Origin: Schaalia odontolytica | GTDB taxonomy: Bacteria; Actinomycetota; Actinomycetes; Actinomycetales; Actinomycetaceae | Direction: 5' to 3' | DNA: 64,000 bases | Assembly (NCBI RefSeq): GCF_024584435.1 | Contig: NZ_CP102197.1 | Coordinates: 1,922,001-1,986,000, forward strand | In this document: positions 44,441 through 52,660 of the stretch, piece after piece | Position numbering within the stretch: position 1 is the stretch's first letter | How the letters are laid out: every line of letters starts with the position of its first letter | The notes under the pieces: generated by a model | What the model was told of the DNA's origin: nothing | The model's database searches: none | Seen by the model: the letters and a program-made list of their open reading frames with translations, nothing else | Translations under genes and position numbers: made by a program

Positions 44441-44842
44441 ATGAACAAGCGTTCTCTTCTCACCGCAGTGCTCGCGCTCGGCCTGGGTCTCACCGCCCTG
44501 ACCGGATGCGCCACCGATTCCGACCCCGCCCACTCCTACGTGACGCCGAAGGACGTCAAGACCGTTGAGCGTCCCATCGCGCAGATCGACGACAGCGGCG
44601 TCAAGGTTCCCGAGAAGCGCGACCTCAAGGTCAAGCTCGCCGACTCCGACAAAGCCGTGAAGTGGACGATCGAGGTCTCCGATCCGACCGCCCTCGAGGT
44701 TGGCAAGTCCGAGAAGAACGTCGTGACCCTGCACCCGCTGCGTGCGCTGGGCGAGGACGAGGACGCAGTGACGGTGACCCTGACCGACCCGGACGGGATC
44801 TCCACGACCTTCCCGGTGACCATCACCGCGGGCGCTAACTGA
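44441..44842 (+). CDS. Small lipoprotein of unknown function
   Basis: 133 aa. Signal peptide with lipobox LTGC (Cys23), then a single immunoglobulin-like beta domain suggested by alternating polar/hydrophobic strands (KVKLADSDKAVKWTIEVSD). TAGTAT seven bases before the ATG suggests a leaderless mRNA. Followed by its own terminator, so monocistronic. Confidence 0.8.
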   Translation: MNKRSLLTAVLALGLGLTALTGCATDSDPAHSYVTPKDVKTVERPIAQIDDSGVKVPEKRDLKVKLADSDKAVKWTIEVSDPTALEVGKSEKNVVTLHPLRALGEDEDAVTVTLTDPDGISTTFPVTITAGAN

Positions 44843-44856
44843 ATCTACCGTTGATA

Positions 44857-44886
44857 GGGGACCGGGATCATTCGATCCCGGCCCCC
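44857..44886 (+). terminator. Hairpin after lipoprotein gene
   Basis: Thirteen-base arms with one mismatch (44857-44869 with 44874-44886), loop ATTC, 15 bases after the stop; the T-tail is short (TTGTC). Confidence 0.75.
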
Positions 44887-44899
44887 CTTGTCGCGCGGC

Positions 44900-44927
44900 G
44901 CCGCCACGAGAGCCTGACGACGCGCGC
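44900..44927 (+). repeat. 28-bp direct repeat, left copy
   Basis: GCCGCCACGAGAGCCTGACG continuing to GCGCGC; recurs at 45955-45982 with one base changed. The pair brackets about 1 kb. Confidence 0.75.
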
Positions 44928-44968
44928 ACAAAAACGAGTGTCGATGGCTCAGCGCCGCCGCCACTGGT

Positions 44969-45139
44969 TCACTTGGTGAACTTATCCTTCAAGTCCTCGG
45001 CGACCTCGGTGGCCTTGTCCTTTACGTCCTCGGCGACCTCAGCGGCCTTGTCCTTGGCAGTCTCAACGGCCTTCTCGATGTTTTCGCCAGCCTTCTCGAA
45101 ACCCTCTTCGGCCTTCTTGGACAGATCTTCCAGACCCAT
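44969..45139 (-). CDS. Small amphipathic-helix protein (antitoxin-like MT0933 / CsbD type)
   Basis: 56 aa, ATG 45139 with AAGGAGG upstream. Entirely charged and helical with 11-residue periodicity (EKAVETAKDKAAEVAEDVKD, then a similar repeat), as in small actinobacterial stress or MT0933-like antitoxin proteins. No toxin gene is adjacent, so a structural or stress role is as likely. Confidence 0.75.
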   Translation of the reverse strand: MGLEDLSKKAEEGFEKAGENIEKAVETAKDKAAEVAEDVKDKATEVAEDLKDKFTK

Positions 45140-45723
45140 GCGGTCCTCCTTGAATTGTGCTTCCGCCCGTTTATCCGAGCGGATGGTGTCCATCCTATCG
45201 CAGCGTGTCCGGGCCGGTCTCGGGATGGACAGGAAAACGCATGGCGCCGTGGAAAGGTATGAATATCGACTCCCGTGCGCCTGTGGCCGCGGTGTGGCGG
45301 GGGCCGCGCCGTGACGCTCGTGGGTCACTTGGGTCAGTGTGCAACCACGACCACCCCTGGCTGGCTTGCTTGTGGCCCCCGTGAAACCGAGACCGCCCCT
45401 GCCTGATGGGCTTCTGGCATTCGTGAAACCGAGACCACCCCTGCCTGGCCACAAGCGCCCATATGAGCCGTTTGCGGAGAGACGGGGGTGGTGGGAGTTT
45501 CAATTCGGTGGCTCCCGGCAGAAGCAGGGGCGGGGCCGGTTTCACCCGCGGTCGCACGCCGTGTGTGGGGGCGCGCTCGCCACGCTGTCGGAGCGGCGAA
45601 GGTGCGGCGTAAGTCCTACGGCGGTGCTCCCAGCCGCACTGGCGGCGCTGTTGGGGCTGAAGGGGGGGCGTAACGGTCGGGCGGCATCCGTGGGTACGAA
45701 AGCGCCGCAGGAGGCATGCGCTG
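45140..45723. other. Gene-free stretch with short dispersed repeats
   Basis: No frame here has a start, ribosome site and protein-like composition together. It contains GTGAAACCGAGACCGCCCCT at 45381 and a near-identical copy at 45423, a looser third copy at 45342, and an inverted copy ending GGTTTCAC near 45524-45545. Probably decayed DNA. Confidence 0.6.
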
Positions 45724-46002
45724 TTACTCGCAGGCGACGCCGTCGTTGTCGCGATCGAGCTGAGGTCGATAACCCGGCTCGCCCCGATAGATGGGAGCGG
45801 CACCGGCTCGGCGTGCTTCGGTGCAGTTCTTGTAGTACGTTCCCCCGGGTTCTCGTGCGGGTGCCGACTCCCGTGCTTCGGTCGTTTCCTGGGGGATTGG
45901 GGCAGCAGGGGTAGCAGCGGGCGCGGGGGTTGGAGTTGGTGAGGGGCGAGGGGGGCCGCCACGAGAGCCTGGCGACGCGCGCCCGGCTGGAATTGGCGCG
46001 TG
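45724..46002 (-). pseudogene. Excalibur calcium-binding domain remnant
   Basis: Reads, on the minus strand, a Pro/Thr-rich linker followed by YYKNCTEARRAGAAPIYRGE, then LDRDNDGVACE and stop: a complete Excalibur domain with its two Cys and DXDXDG loop. No ATG, GTG or TTG is in frame between the domain and the GNAT stop at 46003-46005; the segment is in the same frame as the GNAT gene, immediately after its TAA. So it has lost its start and export signal, or is made only by readthrough. Confidence 0.8.
45955..45982 (+). repeat. 28-bp direct repeat, right copy
   Basis: Second copy of the repeat at 44900-44927, differing at one position (CCTGG for CCTGA). It lies inside the linker of the Excalibur remnant. 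Confidence 0.75.
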
Positions 46003-46521
46003 TTACAGGCGTTCGATGAACTCCCGAAGGGCGCGCAGCGGCAGTACCAGGTGGCTATCCGTCCCTGGACAGGGGACGAAGTGGGAGGACTGGCCGAGGT
46101 AGAAGCTGCGCGCCCGGTCATCGGCGCAGTGAACCAGGAGGGCTGCAAAGCCGACGTCATTGCTGAGCTTGTAGGCCCGCAAGAGGGCATCTTTGAACAG
46201 GGCGGAGCCGATGCCTCGTCCCTGCGCGCGCTGATCGACGGCGAGGCGAGCGAGGAGAAGAATGGGGCACGGGTCCGGGCGCCTGCGTGGCTTGAGCGCA
46301 TCCGGGAGCGTGCTGCGCTCCACGGCCCCCATTGCCAGGGCGTAGAAGCCGAGCGTCTTGGGCTCCTGCGTTGTGATGAAAATGCGGGCGTTGCCGGCGC
46401 TGTGGTTCTGCCAGGCGAAGCGGTGGAACCAGTCGTCGATCTCGGCGTTGCCCGACTGGAATCGCTCTCGCTCGTCCTTGCGTGTCAGGGGCCGAGGCTC
46501 TTGCAGGACCGTCGCGTACAT
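46003..46521 (-). CDS. GNAT acetyltransferase toxin (TacT-like)
   Basis: 172 aa. Family features: a basic/aromatic N-terminus with NAEIDDWFHRFAWQNHSAG, FYALAMGAVER, and the acetyl-CoA loop VDQRAQGRGIGSALFKDA. Downstream partner of a DUF1778 antitoxin, with start and stop sharing one base (TGATG), the order known for TacAT/AtaRT pairs, whose toxins acetylate aminoacyl-tRNA. The target here is inferred by family. Confidence 0.88.
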   Translation of the reverse strand: MYATVLQEPRPLTRKDERERFQSGNAEIDDWFHRFAWQNHSAGNARIFITTQEPKTLGFYALAMGAVERSTLPDALKPRRRPDPCPILLLARLAVDQRAQGRGIGSALFKDALLRAYKLSNDVGFAALLVHCADDRARSFYLGQSSHFVPCPGTDSHLVLPLRALREFIERL

Positions 46522-46829
46522 CAGCGTTCAGGGGTGCGCGGGTCGTCGAGGTCGATGTGGGTGCCGAAAGGCGACGGGCGATTGAGGAGCTTGCGCAGCT
46601 TGGGATCGTCCTTGAGTGAGGTCTGGAGGATCTCTTCGAAGCGAGCGTGGTCCTCTTCGCTCAGGATGAAGACGCGCTGGTCTGCCAGGCGGCGCTGGGC
46701 TTCCATTGTGACGGTGGACAGAGTGAATTCGCTGACGCTGCGTCCTTCCTGTTCGGCTGCGCGACGAATGAGGGTGTCCTGTTTGTCGGTGAGGCGCAGA
46801 TCTAGGCGCCGTGTCTTTGTGGTGCTCAT
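46521..46829 (-). CDS. DUF1778 antitoxin (TacA-like)
   Basis: 102 aa. N-terminal ribbon-helix-helix (RRLDLRLTDKQDTLIRRAAE, SVSEFTLSTV) followed by a C-terminal toxin-wrapping tail (FILSEEDHARFEEILQT). ATG 46829. It precedes the GNAT toxin with one-base overlap. A 9-bp-arm palindrome upstream is its probable operator. Confidence 0.9.
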   Translation of the reverse strand: MSTTKTRRLDLRLTDKQDTLIRRAAEQEGRSVSEFTLSTVTMEAQRRLADQRVFILSEEDHARFEEILQTSLKDDPKLRKLLNRPSPFGTHIDLDDPRTPER

Positions 46830-46846
46830 TAGAGCCTCTCTTTCAT

Positions 46847-46869
46847 CTGTACGGAGATTATCCGTACAG
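46847..46869. promoter_or_regulatory. Palindromic operator of the DUF1778/GNAT pair
   Basis: Perfect inverted repeat CTGTACGGA / TCCGTACAG with a 5-base spacer, 18 bases before the antitoxin ATG. It contains GATAAT on the minus strand, a -10-like element, so binding would block transcription. Confidence 0.7.
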
Positions 46870-47054
46870 GCGTTCACGATAGCACCTACCCGGTGAGAAA
46901 TCCAGCCCGACCATCGTTGCGAAGTACGATCCGGGCCTGTGCGCGCCTGTGTAGGCATGGGAGGGGCCTGGGCGCGGCGCATCGGGGTTCTCTCAGGGAC
47001 AGACCCGGGCTGCCCCCCATAGAAACGGGTGCGGCGCGGGCCTATCGTCGAAGC

Positions 47055-47834
47055 ATGACACAGAACACGGCGGGTCTGGTGACCCAAGCACTGACGAAAA
47101 CATACATGCGCGGACAGACCCCTGTTCACGCGCTCGCTGGGGTCGACCTGACCCTGCCGCAGGGCACGCAGGTCGCGATCATGGGGCCATCCGGTTCGGG
47201 AAAGACGACGCTCCTGCACTGCCTGGCCGGCGTCCTGCGCCCCAGTTCCGGGTCCATCTCCCTCGACGGCCAAGAGATGACGGCCATGTCGGAGAAGGAG
47301 CTGTCGGACCTGCGCCTGAAGCGTTTTGGCTTCGTCTTCCAGGACGGACAGCTGCTCCCCGAGCTGCCCACGGAAGAGAACATCGCGATGCCTCTCATGC
47401 TCTCGGGTACACCCAAGGCCGAGGCGGTATCCCGAGCTCGGGACATCCTGCGCAACCTCGGCCTCGATGGCGCGGGTCCCTATCGGCCCGGACAGCTCTC
47501 GGGCGGACAGGCGCAGCGCGTCGCCATCGGCCGCGCGCTGGCCACCGACCCGTCGGTCATCTTCGCCGATGAACCCACGGGCGCCCTCGATCAGGCGACC
47601 GGCGGCGAGGTCATGTCCCTGCTGACCAGCGCGTGCGCGACAACTGGCGCGTCCCTCGTGTTGGTCACCCACGATCCGGCGGTCGCGAGCCGGCTCCCCC
47701 ACACGATTCACGTGCGCGACGGTCGCATCTCCCTGTCGGAACGAGGCGGCGGCCCCCAGGCCGCCACGGCCTCGACCCAGACGAGCCCAGGCGTGCCCGC
47801 AGCGGGCGCCACGCGCGAGGGGGTCCAGCGATGA
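47055..47834 (+). CDS. LolD/MacB-type ABC transporter ATP-binding protein
   Basis: 259 aa. Walker [11 protein letters not shown]-loop [12 protein letters not shown], signature [16 protein letters not shown], Walker [13 protein letters not shown] and switch VLVTHDP are all intact; the PTGALD form and [14 protein letters not shown] are typical of the FtsX-partner group. The start at 47055 gives the normal family N-terminus. The stop overlaps the permease start (ATGA). Confidence 0.92.
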   Translation: MTQNTAGLVTQALTKTYMRGQTPVHALAGVDLTLPQGTQVAIMGPSGSGKTTLLHCLAGVLRPSSGSISLDGQEMTAMSEKELSDLRLKRFGFVFQDGQLLPELPTEENIAMPLMLSGTPKAEAVSRARDILRNLGLDGAGPYRPGQLSGGQAQRVAIGRALATDPSVIFADEPTGALDQATGGEVMSLLTSACATTGASLVLVTHDPAVASRLPHTIHVRDGRISLSERGGGPQAATASTQTSPGVPAAGATREGVQR

Positions 47835-49201
47835 GTTCGGTGCGCACCGCAGCAGAGGCCCTGCTGCGCTCCCGCGACCGGGCGACATCCACCCTGACGG
47901 TCGCCGCCTTCGCCTTGCCGCACGCCGTGTTGCTGGCGGTCACCGGCGGGGTCATGGCCTTCATGTCGCGTTCCGCCGCGGCGAGGGCTACCGGTCTGGC
48001 CGACGACCCGACCACCATCGAGGGTGCGATGGTCATGTACGTCCCGCTGGCGTTCTTCGCCGCGACCCTCCTGGTCGTCCCGATCATCTCGATGGGTGCG
48101 GCCGCGGCCCGCCTGGGCATGAGCAGGCGCGAACGCGACCTCGCGGTGCTGCGCCTGGTGGGCCTGGCACCCGGCAAGACCAAGCTGGCGTGCATCGTCG
48201 AAACCTGCGTCTTCGCGGCCGTCGGTGTCCTCGTCGGCTCGATCCTGTACGCGGTGACGCTTCCCGCGTGGGGGGCGCTGTCCTTCCAGGGCCGCCCGAT
48301 GGGGGTCGGCGAGATGTGGGTGGGGGTCCTGGTTCTCCTGGCCGAGGCCGTCGCCATGATCCTCCTGGCCGCGCTCTCCTCGTGGCTGGCCATGCGCAAG
48401 GTGGCGATCACCCCTCTGGGCGTTGCGCGACGCTCCCACGCCGGTCGGGTGAGCGCCTTCGGTCCGATCCTGGCGGTGGTTCTCCTCGTGGCGTGGCTCG
48501 TCGTGGGCGGGTTTGCCATGAACCTGGGTGCCGCGATCGGCATGGCAATCTTCATGGGCTTCCTCGGAGCGATCTTCCTGGTCGTGAACCTGCTGGGCAT
48601 CTGGTCGATCAGCGTGATGGGCCGCATCATGGCGCGCTGGGCTCGCAGCCCGCAGATGATGGTGGCAGGCCGACGCCTGGCCGACGACCCGCGCAGCGTG
48701 TGGCGTTCTTTCGGTGCAGTGGCCCTGGTTGGCTTCATCGTGGGCGTGATGTTCCCGATGAGCTCGGTGATCTCCGCGGAGGGCAACACGGCCATGGATG
48801 AGGTCCAGCGAATCGTCAACGGCGACATCCTGCGCGGCATGATGCTGACCTTCGCGATCACCCTGGCGCTGGGAGCGGTGTCGACGGCCGTCAACCAGTC
48901 CATCCGCGTCATCGACTCGGCCGAGCAGATGCGCGCCCTGTCCTACATGGGGTCCCCGCGGGGCTTCATGGATCGTAGCCGTCGCCTCGAGGTCGCTCTG
49001 CCCGCCTTCGTGATGGTGGGGGGATCGGTGCTGATGGGGATGGTGTTCATGTCCCCGTTAATTCCTTCTGGAGCGGTCAGCGGTTTCGTCGCCGCCATCG
49101 CCGCGGCGCTCGTGGGTGTCCTCCTCATCGTCGCCGCCTCCGAGGCGACGGTCCCCCTGCGTCGCCGCATCCTGGCGAGCATGCGCGAGGGGCGCGAGTA
49201 G
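47831..49201 (+). CDS. FtsX-like ABC permease
   Basis: 456 aa, about eight helices with two FtsX-type blocks (residues 15-140 and 290-440), the large extracellular loop being short. Functions with the preceding ATPase, probably as an exporter or in antibiotic-peptide resistance; substrate unknown. Start ATG 47831 overlaps the ATPase stop. GGGGG-rich ribosome site is weak, consistent with coupling. Confidence 0.87.
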   Translation: MSSVRTAAEALLRSRDRATSTLTVAAFALPHAVLLAVTGGVMAFMSRSAAARATGLADDPTTIEGAMVMYVPLAFFAATLLVVPIISMGAAAARLGMSRRERDLAVLRLVGLAPGKTKLACIVETCVFAAVGVLVGSILYAVTLPAWGALSFQGRPMGVGEMWVGVLVLLAEAVAMILLAALSSWLAMRKVAITPLGVARRSHAGRVSAFGPILAVVLLVAWLVVGGFAMNLGAAIGMAIFMGFLGAIFLVVNLLGIWSISVMGRIMARWARSPQMMVAGRRLADDPRSVWRSFGAVALVGFIVGVMFPMSSVISAEGNTAMDEVQRIVNGDILRGMMLTFAITLALGAVSTAVNQSIRVIDSAEQMRALSYMGSPRGFMDRSRRLEVALPAFVMVGGSVLMGMVFMSPLIPSGAVSGFVAAIAAALVGVLLIVAASEATVPLRRRILASMREGRE

Positions 49202-49232
49202 GGGGCGTTCCTGCCCTCGCTGTCGACCCGTC

Positions 49233-49267
49233 GGCCCCGGCCTCGTGTGAGAAACGAGGCCGGGGCC
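49233..49267. terminator. Hairpin after FtsX-like gene
   Basis: Perfect 14-bp arms (49233-49246 with 49254-49267), arm GGCCCCGGCCTCGT, 7-base loop. Same arm as the hairpin at 20170. Confidence 0.75.
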
Positions 49268-49374
49268 GATCGGCGCAATGACGGCGACAACGACCGCCGA
49301 AGCCTATGTGACGGGCACCTCACGAATGGTAGACTTGTCCTGTTAGGTGATCGCATGACTTCGACGGAGAAAAC

Positions 49375-49665
49375 ATGTACCGGTCGTCTTCCCAGTACTC
49401 TCACGCGGGGGGAGTGGGCGGAGCCGCGCGAGGGGCGCGGACCGCGAGGCCGCGGACGCGTCGACGGCCTCGCCCTGCCGCGCCCTCGCACTCGCTCGCG
49501 CAGCGCCCGGGAACGCGAACGGGCTTCGAGGCGGACCGGGAGGCCGGAGGTGAAGCGGCACCCGCGCACCGGCACGGCAAGAGCGCGGGACTGTTGGCGC
49601 CGAGCATCGGCGTTGCTGTCCTCGTCGCGCTCGCCCTGGCGGCCGGCGCGCTGTGGTGGTTCTAG
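49375..49665 (+). CDS. Small Arg-rich protein with C-terminal membrane helix
   Basis: 96 aa, unrecognised. ATG 49375 has GGAG five bases upstream. A strongly basic, disordered N-terminal 70 residues end in one hydrophobic helix (GVAVLVALALAAGALWWF) at the very C-terminus, a tail-anchor layout. Could be spurious in such GC-rich DNA; the ribosome site and tail helix argue for a gene. Confidence 0.45.
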   Translation: MYRSSSQYSHAGGVGGAARGARTARPRTRRRPRPAAPSHSLAQRPGTRTGFEADREAGGEAAPAHRHGKSAGLLAPSIGVAVLVALALAAGALWWF

Positions 49666-49702
49666 GCCGGTCCATTCACGTCAAGAACGAGGAGGGGAGC
49701 TG

Positions 49703-50200
49703 ATGAGTGAGAACGGCATGCGGCCTGCGCCCGGCCGACCGTCGTCTGCCGAGGCCCCGGCCCCGTCCCCGCCCCACGCGCCGCCGCCCGCCCCTATGCC
49801 GCGGCAGCAGGGGCCTATGCCGCCCGTGGTGTTCCCCCAACCCGCGCCACCGAAGCGACGGGCACACCGAGAGTGGCTCAATTGTGCCGTCGTCACGATG
49901 CTTCTTCTCTTCATCCCACATGTCGTCACGTTCTTGATTGATTTGCGGCCGGGGGATCATTCAGACAACGGCGACGGTCTTTATGTGATTCCCGGGTTGC
50001 TCCTGATTCCCTGCGTGCTCGCCGGCCACCTGATGGCCGTTCTGACCTTGATTATTGGGGTTGTCGAGTGGTTCGGATGGGTGCGGGCGGGGTATCGTCG
50101 GCGCGCCGTCTCAGTCCGGATGATCGTCGCCCTACCCGTGGCCTTGTTGGCCGGGGTTCTCTTCCTCGTGCTCTACTGGCACCTGCCCCCCAACATCTGA
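49703..50200 (+). CDS. Proline-rich small membrane protein
   Basis: 165 aa. ATG 49703 with GAGGAGGGG upstream. The first 50 residues are Pro-rich (PAPSPPHAPPPAPMP), then three to four helices (LNCAVVTMLLLFIPHVV, GLLLIPCVLAGHLMAV, MIVALPVALLAGVLFL). Weak likeness of helix layout to the membrane proteins at 51189 and 51787. Function unknown. Confidence 0.7.
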   Translation: MSENGMRPAPGRPSSAEAPAPSPPHAPPPAPMPRQQGPMPPVVFPQPAPPKRRAHREWLNCAVVTMLLLFIPHVVTFLIDLRPGDHSDNGDGLYVIPGLLLIPCVLAGHLMAVLTLIIGVVEWFGWVRAGYRRRAVSVRMIVALPVALLAGVLFLVLYWHLPPNI

Positions 50201-50301
50201 GGGCGCCTGTCCGGGCAGCGTCCGCCGCCCGCCCCTCGCCGGTGGTGCTCGGCCGTCGCCCGGCGTGGACGCGCCGATTCGGCGTCGGGCACAATGGAGG
50301 C

Positions 50302-51192
50302 ATGAACACCCCCACCAACCCCGCGCTCTACACCGGTGCCGACCTGCGCCTGGCTGCCGTCGACATGGACGGCACCCTCCTGGATGACGACAAGAACTTC
50401 CCGCCCGGCATGGACGAGCTCCTCGACCGGATGGATGAGCGCGGCGTCACCTTCGCCCCCGCCTCGGGCCGCCAGGTGTGGACTCTCCTCGACATGTTTC
50501 CGGGGCGACCGGGGATGACCGCGATCGGCGAGAACGGTGCGATTGTCATGCGCGACGGGGTCGAGGTCTCCTCCAGCCCCCTTGACGCCCCCACGGTGCG
50601 CGAGGCTGTCCGCCTCGTGCGCGAAGCCACCTCGGGCCCCGACGCGATCGACGGCGGCCTGGTCATGTGCGGCAAGAAGTTCGCCTACGTTGAGCGCACC
50701 GACGACGAGTATGTTGCGGGCGTTATGCCCTACTACCACCGCACGCGGCGCGTCGAGGATCAGATGGCCGTCATCGACGCGATCGAGGCGGGGCGCAGTG
50801 ACGACGCGATCGTCAAGCTCGCCGTCTACACGCCGGGGCCGGTCGCCCCGCTCGCGCAGGCAACCCTGGCCAACTTCGCGCACTCTCACCAGTACGCGAT
50901 TTCGGGGGCGAACTGGGCGGACCTACAGGTCCGAGGCGTCGACAAGGGGCGCGCGGTGCGTGATCTGCAGCGTTTCCTCGGGGTTACGCGTGAGCAGACC
51001 GCCGTCTTCGGGGACGCCGGCAACGACCTGTCCATGATGAGCGAGGGCGACCTGTCCTTCGCGATGGCCAACGCGTCGCCCGACGTCGTGGAGGCCGCGC
51101 GCTTCGTCGCTCCCTCCAACAATGAGGCCGGCGTCGCCCAGGTGCTGCGCGTCCTCCTCGGCGATGATCCACTCGTGAAGGACCGACTGTGA
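50302..51192 (+). CDS. HAD superfamily hydrolase (Cof-type)
   Basis: Phosphatase of sugar phosphates or related metabolites, 296 aa. Motif I DMDGTLL (Asp21, Asp23), motif II ASGR, a C2-type cap, motif III Lys in GVDKGRAV and motif IV GDAGNDLSMM. ATG 50302 with GGAGG just before it. The stop overlaps the next GTG start. Confidence 0.92.
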   Translation: MNTPTNPALYTGADLRLAAVDMDGTLLDDDKNFPPGMDELLDRMDERGVTFAPASGRQVWTLLDMFPGRPGMTAIGENGAIVMRDGVEVSSSPLDAPTVREAVRLVREATSGPDAIDGGLVMCGKKFAYVERTDDEYVAGVMPYYHRTRRVEDQMAVIDAIEAGRSDDAIVKLAVYTPGPVAPLAQATLANFAHSHQYAISGANWADLQVRGVDKGRAVRDLQRFLGVTREQTAVFGDAGNDLSMMSEGDLSFAMANASPDVVEAARFVAPSNNEAGVAQVLRVLLGDDPLVKDRL

Positions 51193-51662
51193 CGAAACCG
51201 AATCCCAACGTCTATGACCCCGGCACCTATCCGGCGTTCAATTCCGGCCAGCCCATGGTCGATGGCTCCCGGGCGACCAAACCCGCCGTCCCTGGGCGAC
51301 GCAGGGGCATGATGCTGGGCGGCGTGTGCCGGGGGTTTGGGATTACTGGACTTGTCGTCTTTGCGCTGGTCGTCGTCGGGACGCTCGTGTATGTGATGAT
51401 TCCGACGGATGAGTACTCGAGGGGGCTGGCCCCGCTTGCCTTTATCTTCATGGCCGGTTTTGGTTCCGTCCCCGTCGTCTTGGTGAACATCATCGGGCTC
51501 ATTATCGGCTTCGTTGCGCTCGCACAGGTGGAGGATCCCGCCGATCGCGCGTATGTCCGCCGATCGCTTCTGATGAACGCTCCGCCTCTCATCATTGTCG
51601 CCGTCGTCGTTGCCCTGATTGGTGTGCTCTACGGGGTTTTGTCCCTCTCTTCGGTGCTGTAG
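51189..51662 (+). CDS. Small membrane protein (three helices)
   Basis: 157 aa, GTG start overlapping the HAD stop (GTGA). Polar N-terminus of 45 residues, then helices at about 48-70, 85-115 and 130-155. The stretch NIIGLIIGFVALAQVEDPAD, then RRSLLMNAPPL, has a counterpart in the next protein. Unknown function. Confidence 0.75.
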   Translation: MTKPNPNVYDPGTYPAFNSGQPMVDGSRATKPAVPGRRRGMMLGGVCRGFGITGLVVFALVVVGTLVYVMIPTDEYSRGLAPLAFIFMAGFGSVPVVLVNIIGLIIGFVALAQVEDPADRAYVRRSLLMNAPPLIIVAVVVALIGVLYGVLSLSSVL

Positions 51663-51786
51663 GGCGCGTGCGTTTGCGCCCGACGAGGCTCGCTGCATCG
51701 CCGGACGTCCTCGGTGGCGCGTCTTGCGGCCTCGGCACCCCTTCGGTAGTGTCGAGGCCTGACACGATCGTCGGATGGAGATGGCG

Positions 51787-52599
51787 ATGAACGACCGCAG
51801 CGGCCCCGCAGCTGCGCCCGACGGACGCGCGTCGCGGCGGATGAGCAGGCTGTCCTTGTTCTGCGCGCTCGCGGGACTCGCGCTCATGATCGGGGGCCTC
51901 CTCGTCCGGTCCGCCTCGGTCTTTGACGCGATGAGCGCCAGCGCCAACCTCGTCGTTGTCGGCGAGTCGGCGGTGATGAGCGACGGGGAGTTTGTCCGTT
52001 CGCTCCTGCCCGCCGCCCGTGCGGCGGGGATCGTTCATCTGGTGGGTGTCGTCGCCGGGTTGGTGGGACGAACGCGGGCCGAGGGGCGTGGGGAGCTTGC
52101 GCGCTGTGCGCTCGGAGCGGGTGCGAATGCCTTCTTCCTCGCCTGCGCCTGCATCATCCCGGTCGTCGGCATGGTCCGCGATCCGCGGGCCCTCGTCCCC
52201 CTGCTGGTTGTGTGCGGCGCAGCGGCCTTGGCCGCGTGCGTTGCCCTGTTCCGCCGCGTCTTTGCCAGCCCGGGCGCGATATCGGTGGGGGCGGGAGTAA
52301 CGGGAATGTTGGCGATGGCCGGAGCGCTGCTTGTCGGCCTATTCGCGATGCTCCACGAGCTCGCTACGACGCCGGGGCGACCGTTCTTGCCCGCCCTGAT
52401 CGTCGTGGCCGTCTGCATCCACATGTCCGTCCCGGCGGGCCTCATCCAGCTGACGGGCCTGATCGTGGGAATACGGGCGCGCCGACGCGCCGACAGCGAG
52501 GCCGAGCGGGCGCTTGCCACGCGAGGAATAGTCCTGAACGCGCCCCTGTGCTGGTGCGTTCTCCTCCTCCCGCTGGTGCTTCTCTCCGCGAATCCGTAG
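51787..52599 (+). CDS. Multi-helix membrane protein
   Basis: 270 aa from ATG 51787, which has GGAG at the right distance; two in-frame ATGs at 51775 and 51781 overlap that site. Six to seven helices. The C-terminal QLTGLIVGIRARRRADSEAE, then ATRGIVLNAPLCW, parallels the end of the preceding protein, suggesting a shared ancestor. Unknown function. Confidence 0.75.
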   Translation: MNDRSGPAAAPDGRASRRMSRLSLFCALAGLALMIGGLLVRSASVFDAMSASANLVVVGESAVMSDGEFVRSLLPAARAAGIVHLVGVVAGLVGRTRAEGRGELARCALGAGANAFFLACACIIPVVGMVRDPRALVPLLVVCGAAALAACVALFRRVFASPGAISVGAGVTGMLAMAGALLVGLFAMLHELATTPGRPFLPALIVVAVCIHMSVPAGLIQLTGLIVGIRARRRADSEAERALATRGIVLNAPLCWCVLLLPLVLLSANP

Positions 52600-52660
52600 A
52601 ACGCTCTCCCCGCGACGAGTGGGCTCTCGCCGCTTCGTCGCGGCGGCGGGGCTACCCGCC

